A stretch of DNA of 64,000 nt from Nitzschia sp. DOCU1 (taxonomy: Eukaryota; Bacillariophyta; Bacillariophyceae; Bacillariales; Bacillariaceae). The notes below the pieces were generated by a model, which was not told where the DNA came from, did not search any database, and saw nothing but the letters and a program-made list of their open reading frames with translations. This document shows, piece after piece, positions 50,508 to 61,553 of the stretch (positions are counted from its first letter, which is position 1; every line of letters starts with the position of its first letter). Where the stretch lies: assembly GCA_951394045.1 (NCBI GenBank), contig OX595995.1:1674001-1738000 (forward strand), read 5' to 3'. A program made the position numbers and the translations under genes.

Positions 50508-53500
50508 TCAACCTTCATCTTGGTCTTGATCGTCAAGCTGATCATCATCTCGATTTTCGTCCATTGCGGTCGTACGGCGTTCGACATTGTATCTCAACTT
50601 TGAAAGTCTCTCGACAAAATGTGGTTTCCGTCTCAAGGCGTGTACAAAAAGAGAACAAACATGGTTCCGAGCCACATTTGCCGATCGACTCGATACTGCC
50701 ACTAGCATCGAGTCCATGAAACAAAGGTAGGCGACAGCGTTGGTGCTCAAAGGGTCTACCAAACGCAAGTGGATGCCCTCTAGAACTTTCATGGTACCTC
50801 CGCAGAGCTTGATAAAATCGCTCTCCCAGGCCATCCTGAGCTCTACCAACTCGCCCGTCAGCTCCTGGAGCGCTTTTCTCGGATGCATCAGTTGAATCGC
50901 CTTGTCTTCTTGCTTTAACGTAGTCAATGCGTGACAAATTGGTCCCAAGACTGATCGAGCGGCTTGAAGACCTGCTGCTAGCCCTGCGTCCATATAAATG
51001 GCCCCCAAAAGACTTTCGACAATATCAGCAATAGACTTGGGAGGATCTGGTTATATTCGTAGAGCCAAAAAAAACAACGACATGAGGTCCACTTCTGCAC
51101 TTTGCAATAGAGACACTTCATGCTTACCAGTGCCCCAAAGACCACATCCGTCTTCTTGGATGCTACAAATATACGATTCAATACGTGGTGGAAGGGTGTG
51201 GTCGTTGTGCTCTAGGAAACAGTGAAGCCCCCAATGGACCGAAAGAAATGAAAGCGCTTCGTTGGAAACGATGGCGCTTTCCATGATCACCATCTCACCC
51301 AAATCAAGATCACGGAAATTTTCCCATATCCATTCGCGTGCTGCCAAACAGAGAACGGCATCGCCGATCCACTCGAGCCGCTCGAAAGAAGAAACGTTAG
51401 AATTTGCCGCGCTCGGATGTGCCAGGGCCTCTTCAATCAATTCCGGTCGTCGAAAAGATGAGTACCCTGTAGCCCGTCCTATTGTTTCTCTGAGTTGGTC
51501 ACTCATCACAAAACTTCCGGTCTCGTGGTCCTCTGGCGGCTCGGACCATAGCACTGTCACTCCAAGGTCATCCGCGACCGATTGGGTGTCTTTGTAGCCG
51601 AAGTGGACGTAAACAAGCCCAAGCAGGGACTCAATGATGTCGGCATACATTTTCCCGCTATCGTTGCTTCGTTTTGTCGAATCCTCGTCTATAATATTCA
51701 AACACGACGGCGTCCATTTTCCTCTAGCCAATTGTGCCGAAAGTATGAAACGTCCAATACCAGATTTTCGACAAGCCTTGAAATAATTCGTGAGATGTAC
51801 CGACACAGTACAGTCAATTCAAACTGGCGAAAAACCTACCTGCTCTAGATTCTTGTTGGATCCCATTTCTGCGCAGAAGCGGATCGTCAGACATTTTCGC
51901 TCCACGATACTAGATATCACTTGAGTCAAATCTCACCTTGTCGAAGAAGCGAGAGGTCGCCTTCGTGGAGAAAACGAATCCAATCTCTTAGCTCGGTTGA
52001 TTTCAAGAGACTTTCGGTTTGAACCATTTTCAAAGCAGCATCTCCGAACCACTCAAGCTTTTCGTAAGACATATCCATACCACAACTCTTTGCGGTCAAC
52101 GCAGCGGCAACTGTGTCCCTTGGTAGCCGTCCCAAACACGACCATAGACTTGGGTGGTTGATGCTGCAGAAATCATAGAACGCGTCAACCGTTTGGTGGC
52201 GCTCGAACGCAAAGGCAAGTTGAGGCAGGAAACATGTCAAGAGACAAACATGAGGTTCGGCGATCGGGGCTTCCATACAAGCCGATTGAGGCACTTTCAC
52301 TGCAGAAAGCAGTGGGAACATATCATACTTTCCTTCAAGTGCTGGGCCAGATTTATGCTGGATACTAGGTGTTTGGGAAGACATTGAATTAAAGGCGGAA
52401 GGTTGGGACCAAGGTCTTTGCACGTCGAAAAGCTGATCATCGGCCGTGATTACAATCTTTCGAACCTTTTCGAAATAGTCCTTATAGGTCCTGACGCCTT
52501 CTATCTCAGAAGGGAAATCGGCAGACGCTAACTGATCTGCGGGGCCGTAGCAAATGTACTGGGTGTGTCCACCATCAATCGACGTCCACATTCGAGGCCT
52601 CGGTAAGGCTGTCGCAGTTGTAGTACGTGCAACGAGCAGCTTCCTCTCGTTGACTGATCTCCTACTTTCCGCGATTATGGTTGACATCAAGTTCCAATCG
52701 AATTCGCCGTCCTTTGATAAAATTCCAGCGAGAAACGGCATGAACGGAGCCTCATAATCACTTTGCTTCCGCAACCCGAAGAAAACGCCGCGGGATCGAC
52801 GGCACCATCTTCCATTCATAAGCACAACGAACGCATCCTGAAGAATACGGAATTGTTCGCTTGAACATTTTGTCTCGATACACTTTCCCAGCGAAATTGT
52901 TACCACTCCAAACTCTTTGTGCGGTACTTCAAACGTTGGGATGACAGCTTTCATCGGCTGCATGAATACAAGTCCGAGAACATGACCTTCGCTTTTTAAG
53001 CAAGACTCGAGCTGCTTGTACGCCAAGTTTTGGTGATTCACTCGATACACAAAAAGCTCCTTACTCTCATGCCTATCGCCACTGTAGAACCGCTGCAGAG
53101 GGACCTTATATTCGACGACATGGGCCCCTCCGGGCGCACTCGCCTCCTGAACCTTCCTACTCATATCCAAACTCGTCAACGGAAGTAACCTGCTATTCAA
53201 AAGTCCATGAGAATGCAGGCGCACACAGGCCATGAGAGATAACATCTTCCTCTTCTCCTTCTTGGGATATCGACGATACGATTCCGGCAGAGTCACTGTT
53301 CGGATTCGAGCAGGCAAGTGGGAAGGAAGAATAATCGAATTGTCTTGAAAATCAGGCATATGTGCCAATAGAGTATCCTTTGACGACCTGGCGAACGGAT
53401 CCATTGGAACGGATAAAGCGTAACGGCATAGTAGTGATCTGGCTGAATGCAAATCAACGACGCCGTGATCAGCCTTGAAAAATCCTTGCCGTAAAGCAGC

Positions 53501-56422
53501 AAGCTCAGGCTCGGTTAAAGTATCCTCATGATCACTTTGACCGATATCCAAACGAAAATCATATTCACTAAACTTGGATTCGACGAAACCTTGTACTCTT
53601 CGTTCCATCTCTTGGGCTGTAGCCAACGGGAGTCCCCCATTCTTGCCCAAGGTATCTTCGAATACAAAAAACTTCGCATCTCGCCTCCTAGCCCGGCCCT
53701 TCATCTGCACATAGCTCTTTGTGCTCCTGATTGCGTCGAAGGCGACCACGAAAGAGCAAGCTTGGACGTCGACTCCTTCTTCCACAAGCGCTGTAAAGTG
53801 AATCGGTTTAGTGAGAGACAAGACGTATTCAATCTCACGGCCAGGCGTACGTACATGTGGCAAACAACACGTTCAACTCCTGCCTTCGAAGCCTAGTTAA
53901 TACTTCCCGTGGCTTGTTGTTGATGTGGAGCCAGGACTGCCTTAGTTCGTCAGGGATTGTATCTGGCTTCCTCTCGATGCTCAAAGAGTTGAAAATGGTA
54001 GCAATATTTCGTACTAGAGCCGTCGATTGAATCCGGGTCCGATTTTCAGGCTGGGGTGGCGTATTGTGAAACTCAAGAAAGGGATCGTCGGCTGAGTCAG
54101 CAAACATGTCATCCACGTCTGGGATTGTTCCAGTGACTTCTCCACTCATCTGATCAGTCAATACTCTTTCGTCTTGCTCCGGAAAGTGCGGTCTACTTGC
54201 TGTCACCGCCATTGGCTTACTCTGAAACTCAAGAAAAGGATCGTCGGCTGAGTCGGCAAACTTGTCATCTTCCACGTGGGGGTTTCCTGTCTCCATCCCA
54301 CTAGCAACTAGTTTTGAAATGGATTTTTCACCTCTCGACCGCCTACTTTCCGCTGCCCGCCCCCAAGAATACAATTCGACCATGCCTTTCTTGTTCATCA
54401 TGCCGTCTCGCCATTGAAAGTAGTTGTGCAAGGCAACCGCCGTCAGTCGACGATCTGTAAACACAAGTCCGACTGGGTGGGATCCTGGCTTCTGTTCAAT
54501 CTCGCTTTCTAGAAGTTCTTCCAAGGCAACCAGCTTATCGGTTCGACCATGATACGAAAACGTTGCACATTCTTGTTTGCAAAAATTGACAAGCGAATCC
54601 AAGTGCTTCATCGCCGCCTCGTACGCCTGTGGCGGTTCCTTCTCGAATTCATTACGAGATAGCTCTCGGCGAAGAGCCTCACAATACAACTGGACCGGCA
54701 AAGGACCCAAATCTTGATATAGACTTTCAAGCTGGCGAAATTCTCGGAACCGAGATGGGTGTAGAGGCAGATTGTCTGCCGTGGGGAGACGCCCTGTTTT
54801 GGAATCCTGGTACGTCACCACTTTCTCGACGACCCCGGCCCGTCGAAATGGCTCGGAAATCAAGGGTTCTGCTGCAGCCAGTTTGGCATCCATAGTTTCT
54901 TCTAGCGAACGGAGCATACCTTCCAATTCTTCATCAGAGTTCTTGTCTCGGACATTTACTAGGGGCGAGGCCGTGAGTCCTAGTACGTGCGGTCGATCCT
55001 CCTTGGGCAAGGTGTGGTAAAACTTTTTCATAATGAGAGCATATGAATGATTCCCCACGCAATAATGACACTCATCAATCACCACCAAATTGAATCGGTT
55101 CATTTGAAACATATCGCCATAGTGCATTAGCAAGTCCAAAAGCTAGAATAGTTTCGAAAAAATCAATGTAAGACCCACACGATACAGAAGCGGATTCACC
55201 TCAGAGGCTATGGACGACTTACCGCCCCATGCGTCGCCACTAAAATCTGAGCTTGATGCATTTGACGTCGAGACTCATCGCTATTTGACGTGTCGTTGCA
55301 TGCCGTTGCCACAGTAAAAGGGAGATTGGCTCGAAGCGACATGGACTGTTGAATCGCCAAGGCCACGCTGGGCACCAAAAATAGAGTCTGCTGTTTCGTG
55401 GTCGTCCATTCCTTGGACCGTTCCTTGATGAGCATCAACGCAATCAAGGTCTTTCCATAGCCCGTCCCTAAATAGACGATAGTATTTTGTTGCAATGCCC
55501 GTTCCAATAAGATTCGTTGATATTCGCGAGGAGATCCTTCAATGGTAGCATCGGCTAACAGTTTGGTCATGCGCTCTTTATCCTGGATTTTCGATTCATC
55601 CTCCTCCAAACGTTTCTTTTGCAATAACCACTTCAAATACAACAATGCACCAGAGTCGTCCGAGTTGTTGGACTCGAGTAGCTCCAAAGGTGACTCTAAA
55701 CCTTGTTCGATTTGTTCGACGATACCTTGCCATTTAGAACTCGTTTCGTCCCACGTTTTCGGAGTCAAAAATGCTCGTGCGTCCCATTGATTAGGAACTT
55801 CGAATGTAAAGTTGTCTTGATGGGGGGTCATTTTGCCCCCACGCTGAGTATCGGTCGGAATATCATCTGGAATTTCATTCATGAGAGAATCCTTCCCTGT
55901 CACAGTCGTTGTTGAAGAAACGACAGGGGTTTTCTTCTCGTGGGGTAAGCCGGCCGCAGCGTTGCAGTTGTTGGTGACGAAAAAAGGAATATCCGCATCT
56001 TCAAATTGCTCATTTTCTTCTTCGGAATCCTCCTTCATCTTGTCGGATGCTACTTCTGCTGTTGTTAAGTCTTGTGATGTGGTGGTCTGCTGATTGTGAC
56101 TTTTGATTGCAATTGAGATGGATTCTGATTCGGTTGTGTGACAAGTCTGTGGCTGTCGATTTGTCACTGCTTTGGCGTTTTGTGGTCCCTCGTCGTGTAC
56201 ATCTTCCTCCACGGCCTCCCTTTTGTTGGACGAAGATTCCTGACGACTCCGTTTGGAAGATCGTTCTAGGAATTGTGTTTGTCGGAAACGGCACGCTTTT
56301 GGCTGAGTCTAAACAAGAAAATAGTGCAACCGATGAACACACATGGCATACTCACCTGCTGTTTCCACGTCCAATGGAACGATCGAGTCCTCGGCCCCAT
56401 CAACTCCAAGCGCTCGCTTCAT
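50508..56422 (-). CDS. DCL: Dicer-like ribonuclease with helicase and two RNase III domains (seven exons)
   Basis: Exons on the minus strand: 56422-56356, 56295-55223, 55142-53855, 53790-51937, 51868-51840, 51776-51128, 51046-50508. All introns are GT-AG, 60-81 bp, and frame-consistent; about 1,832 aa. Only the first acceptor is uncertain. Helicase: Walker A GTGYGKT (about residue 297), VVIDECH, LTASP, FATSLVEEGVDV, and SYVQMKGRARR (about 835). Next come a DUF283-like segment (LLCRYALSVPMDPFA) and a PAZ-like end (YKDYFEKVRKIVI). RNase IIIa has YEKLEWFGDAALK (about 1384) and YADIIESLLG. RNase IIIb has FERLEWIGDAVLC (about 1567) and IADIVESLLGAIYMDAG. The acidic metal-binding residues are present in both. 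No double-stranded RNA-binding domain is evident. The enzyme would cut dsRNA into small RNAs. The N-terminal 250 residues are low-complexity. Confidence 0.88.
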
Positions 56423-56923
56423 TTTGTATTAACCACACACACGGGACACACACAAATTGAATGTTCTGCGACCGACGAGTCTAAGACGAGTAGAGGTGCA
56501 GCGGCATGCCTGTGTGGATTGGAACTCGTCAATGCCCTCTTTGTCTTTCCACAACGCTCGTCGGAGCCTTTCGTCCACAAAGAAACATACCTCTTTTGTT
56601 ATGGATCATGTCAAGGGATCGGAAGGTGATGATCGATGATGAGAAGGGCAACGCATACTCGGCGAAAATTTCGGAGAATATTTTGGGGATGCCAGGTAGT
56701 ATGGGGACTTTTGGGGAACGACTCGTTCGATTTCATTCGTGGTGGAGCATCAATCTCGGAGGGCTGGAATCCACCAAGTCGGAAAATGACTAATTAGACG
56801 TATTCCAAGACGGATTGAATAATCGACTCATTCAGGATTTGCTGTTTACTATTTAGTTCAGCCAGCTATTAGTTTTGACTAACGAAAAGGATCAATCGCG
56901 TCGCTCGCTGCTGTAACTATCTA
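56423..56923. other. Intergenic between Dicer and the first fusion gene
   Basis: Upstream DNA of the Dicer gene; no coding signal. Confidence 0.5.
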
Positions 56924-59900
56924 TTAGAGCTCCTGTTCTTCACGAAAGGCTTCTTCATCATCATCATCATCATCGTCGTCGTCGTCATCATCATCACCAT
57001 CAACGGAGAAATATTGACTCTTGAATGGCTCGTCAGTCCAGTGGAAAAGACGAACGTGACCAGGTTCACCATCGGGCCACCAAATAGGGGACACGTCCTG
57101 TCGAATTTCACTGCCAAAGTTCACCAGACTGCCGTACCCACGGGGCTGCTCGTCTCGCGCCATCCTTGCCAGAAATGGTATAGTTTCTACAAAATCGGTT
57201 TCGAAGCGATCGAGGATTTCTCGGTCCTCCTTTTCCAGGTAAAAATTCGCGTCCATGTGCTTTGATCCATCCCAGATCAAGACCAGGCTTCCGCCATGCC
57301 AAAAGGCCGTAATGACGCATCCGCTTTCCACAAGATGGGTTTTCTGTTCAATCTTCGAGTTTGTCTCCTCCGCCAACATTTTGGCCAAAACATTGCGGAG
57401 GCCATCTTCAATAAACTCTATAGATGGCACAGAGAGCTCCACTTCGTCCCCCGGGAGTTCAAACTCAGGAATGAGATCATGCAACGGAATGTCTGAGTCC
57501 ACGTTTCCTTCGTTGTACCATACATCATAGCTCATTCCATCATCCGAGCGGGATTCCACCCAACCTTGCACCCACGATTGCTCCTCACGCCGGACTAGCA
57601 CCCGTGCGCCTTGGTTGATTTGCGGCGGTGGAGTGGCCTCCCAGTCAAAGTCTAACCGCCGAATTTTGTCTCGAGGAACGTGTTGATTGTACCTCTTGTT
57701 CCCCATTACATTGTAGGTCCCATCCTCATTGACCCCAGTAACGGAGACTTCAACCCACTCTCCCATCCATGATGTCTCATCGACCTGAAGGAGGACCCGC
57801 TCACCAACTGGAATGATCGCCTTGGGAGCCTGGAGCTCCAATTGAAAGACAACTTGATATCCAATCGCTTTCTGGCTCATCCATTGTTTGTAGGACCGCG
57901 TGTGATCATAATCCGAGTTGCGAAAGATTTCGGGTTCAAAATCAGGATTATAATTGGGATAGCCGCTCATTACGTGTTCAACAGCGACACGGTTGCCCGT
58001 CTTAGTCTTGATGTCCTCCAGTACGTCTACCAAATTGTTGTAGAAGTTGACGTCGGCCGCCGAGAAAAATGAAAAACGCCGTCCATCTGGAAGTATGAGC
58101 CGTGCTTCCTTGGCAGGAGCCACGGGTGAAATCTCCGTGCGGAACCTTTCCACAAAAGTTTCACGCCATTCCTCTTTCTCTAAAAGCTCAGTGAAAATCA
58201 CATAGTTTCCGTCGTCGAGGACCTCTGCCCTTCCCGTCACGCGGGTGAGCAAGCGGAGCAAAACTCGAGCCGTGGTGTGCGTCGCCTTGGAGTCCAACCA
58301 CACTCCTTGGATCTTTGTTGAAACAGATGTTTCTCGAATCGTTTTCATCATTGACACTTCACATTTGGACAAGGAATCATCGTCATGAGAGGTACCGTCG
58401 CATGTATACAATGGGATAATGACCCCATCTATCGAGATGGACTTCAAGGCGTCAAGGCTTTCACAGACCTCGTCGATCGACCCGCAAAGCACGATGAAGT
58501 TTTGCCTTCCACCGGAAACCAAGGGCGCGATACCGTTCAAGGCTGCAGCGCTTTTACTCTCCTCAACGGGTTCCGTTGATGGGGTGGAATCCGCACTAGA
58601 ATTCTGGCAAATTTTGCTCGCCATTTGTTCTTCTGCGTAATGAACAATGTATGGGGGCTCCTTGACATTGCCAGGGATGCCTCCCGCTACCAAATGGTAC
58701 GACGTGTAAGCCTCCTCCTTGCCACCAATGTTTGCCAGCATCTTCGATTTGATAGAGTTGAGAAGATCAATGCCGCCCCACAAATGCAAGTCCATGCCCA
58801 CATAGTTAATATTGGACGGTGTCGGTCGTTTTCGAAGTACCAAATAACCCTGGCGGAATAGCAGTACGAGGTCGAAGGATCCGTCAGGCCGTTCAAACGC
58901 ATGGTGTTCGACAGACTCGATTCCTGTCGATTCCAATGCTTTGGTCAACGCGCCCAGAAATTCCTTCTTAGTCTTGACGATACTGGAAAGTTCCTCGACC
59001 TCCATCACGACCAAGACGCCCAAATCCGAAGTGGCAGATAATGTTGAGCTGCTATTGGATGCCTTGCTTTCTTTTGCTTCTGTTGCGCTGCTGCTGCTGC
59101 TGCTGCTGCAACTTCCTTCCAATGCAGCAAAAGAACTCCCCGGTTGGAGTAGCTGATTGTCTCGGAAACCATGTGCATTAATGAATCGTGTTTCGCGATC
59201 CAATGTTTTCCTCAAATACAGTCGATATACGCCATGATCATATTGCGGGGCAGTCAAAAAGTCGACTGCATTGCTACCAATCGTAATCGATTGAAGGCAG
59301 GTTTGTGGCATATCGGCATATTCCATATCGAGAGTATATCTGGCAAAGTCATTCACTTTGCGATTGGGAAAGTCTTCATTCTTGGAAATGATTCCATTTG
59401 GGGAAAGCAGCAATTTCATCGATCCCATCAACGACAACGTGTCGGTCACGGACAACATATCCGCAGCATAGTTGGTCAAATCCACCAATACCAAGTCAAA
59501 ACTGCCGAAATAACTGGGTGGCAAAATCCGAAAAGTTTTGGAAGCATCTCCAAACCACCATTCGACACGAGGATCATCAAAAAACGGCAAAGTCCCCAAG
59601 TTGCGAAAGCTTGACCGAACAACTTGTTGATCCAATTCCATCCCCACCACTAGTTCGATAGTGGGATACTTGAGAATTTCATGCAAAATCATATTGTCTC
59701 CACCTCCAATATAGACGACTCGGCGGACTTTTGGTAAAAAGGATGCCGCATAATGCACCAAGGCTTCATGATAGACACGAAAGCCGGTACAGGCATGGCC
59801 CAAATCTTCCAACCAAATGCACGCATCATCTTCATCTGCGCCATACGTGTATTCAATCCTTTGATATTGTGACGTTTTGCGATAAAAATACTGATACCCC

Positions 59901-61182
59901 CTACCAATCCCCAAATGGCGAGGATGACAGGTACGAGGATAGTCATGGTCGGGATTACCAATAGGAGGGCGTTTCTCCAGAGTATCAAAATACGAAAGGA
60001 TTGCCTCATCATTCTCCTGAGCGATTTGATTTTTTGCAGCGTCTTCATAATAAGACCACATAGCATATTGCATGGCGACTTGAAGCGCCTCATAATACTT
60101 TAAAATCATGGCTTGTTCGTGTGGCGAAGTCAGGGTAGCCACCTGACTTTCGACGTAGCCTTTTAGGCCTTGTAACATTCGTAATTGGCTCGTCAGTACG
60201 CTCAACATTTGGACATCAGGCCGAACGTCGTTCAACCACGTTAACTGAAATTTTGGTTGTTCTTCGTCCTCCACATGATCAATCTCAAAATACAAGTTTT
60301 CCGTGTCCCACTGATAATTGAGTGCCGGTAATACCCAGCGTTGCGGATAGTCTTCGACATGCCCCATATCTCGCAAAATGTCTGTAGTGGTGCCATAGCC
60401 TGGATTGCCGTCTCGGTCCGGTTCTTCTGCAAACGAAACATACAATGGTTCACCTTCCAGCACGGCTCGGGTCGTAAATACCATGACATCGCGTCCTGGT
60501 ACCGCCGCCGTAGACGCTACATTGTGCCATTTTCCATTCTGTCGACGAGAAAAAAGTGAGAGACACAACAAGCCGACATCCAAACGTGCAAACATCTACG
60601 TACTCTATGGGGAATCAAATCCAACAAGGGCACCAAGACATGATTCCACGATCGGGAAAGTACCCACTCAAAGACATCTTCGACATCTGCATCGCCATTC
60701 AAGCCACAATCCCGAGCAAAGCTTCGTCTCGCTACGGGAGACAGTAATTCGTCTCCTACTATAGTTTGCAGCAATTCTCGAGCGGGTTCCGACCATCGAT
60801 CCGGTAATACGCCATGGGGACTTGCTTTGATAACTTGCAGATATGGCGCATATTTTTTAGGGTCGTCCAACAAAGCCCGCGTCGTTCCACACAAATGCTC
60901 GTCATTGTCATCTCGCACAAGACAACTCGTTGGAATAACCATGAGAATTTCCTGCCCCCCCAAGGCTTCCTTGGCAAAGGCAGCAAGGTTTTTGTCCTCC
61001 AAACGAAACTCAATCTTGTCCGAGACAAAACCTTTGTGTTCCTGAAGCCAGGCCGTCAGTCGGGAAACATGCTGTAAAGGATCGGATGCCGATGACGCCG
61101 ATGACAAAGATACCAGGAAGGTCGTCAACGCCAGAAAGACGCCCATCAACGCAGTCGGGGAAACGCTACAAACAAACATCAT
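56924..61182 (-). CDS. SET / aminopropyltransferase / AdoMetDC-like / Tudor-like fusion protein
   Basis: Exons 61182-60604 and 60538-56924, with a GT-AG intron of 65 bp splitting the SET region (PLLDLIPHR joined to NGKWHNV); about 1,397 aa. ATG 61182 starts a signal peptide (MFVCSVSPTALMGVFLALTT). Order: SET-type methyltransferase region (about 45-290); spermidine-synthase-like Rossmann domain with VVYIGGGDNMILHEIL (about 468), VGMELD and FDLVLVDLTNY; AdoMet-decarboxylase-like domain (about 697-800); an unassigned region; two Tudor/agenet-like repeats (about 1100-1200: GERVLLQVDETSWMGEWVEV and GARVLVRREEQSWVQGW); a last domain with GCVITAFWHGGS; and a poly-Asp tail. Fusions of these domains are known from diatom genomes and were proposed to build and methylate long-chain polyamines for silica. 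Activity here is inferred only. Confidence 0.82.
56955..57003. repeat. GAT/GAC triplet tract encoding the poly-Asp tail
   Basis: CAT/CGT triplets on the plus strand encode about 13 consecutive Asp near the C-terminus of the fusion protein. The neighbouring paralogue also ends in a shorter Asp/Glu tail. Confidence 0.85.
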
Positions 61183-61553
61183 AAGGTTTCTGAACACGGT
61201 GCAACATTCCTCGGGGTTGACTCGTCTTGGCAATGCACAACAACGATCTTAACCCCTCGGATGAAGGTGGTCGTCGTTTTTGTCCTTGTCGTGCGTTGCG
61301 GAAGAAAGGATGGCGATGCCACGACTCCTCTTGTGGTCGCCCGTGCAGGAAAGGACACGTGCCTTGTTATCGAAAAACGCCAATGACGACTCGAAGAAGT
61401 CCAATGAGAAAAAATGATACTCGGCCGGCGGGCGTGAATGCACGACTGGGCCCTGTGCATCGATGCATGACTGGTTCGACCGGCGCACCGCTGTGAAAAG
61501 CTACGTTGCTATGAAAGGTAATTGGTAGTGTACGCATTGTTATTCTTTATTTT
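61183..61553. other. Spacer between the tandem fusion genes
   Basis: 371 bp holding the upstream region of the first gene and the 3' flank of the second. No gene seen. Confidence 0.5.

Noticed and set aside
56010..56342. Minus-strand ORF reading SAKSVPFPTNTIP near the Dicer start
   Set aside because: It is the wrong frame of Dicer exon 2; it would arise from the alternative acceptors at 56303 or 56309 and soon stops.
61227..61496. Plus-strand 89-aa Arg/Cys-rich ORF between the fusion genes
   Set aside because: Lies over the upstream region and 3' flank of the tandem genes; no family pattern.
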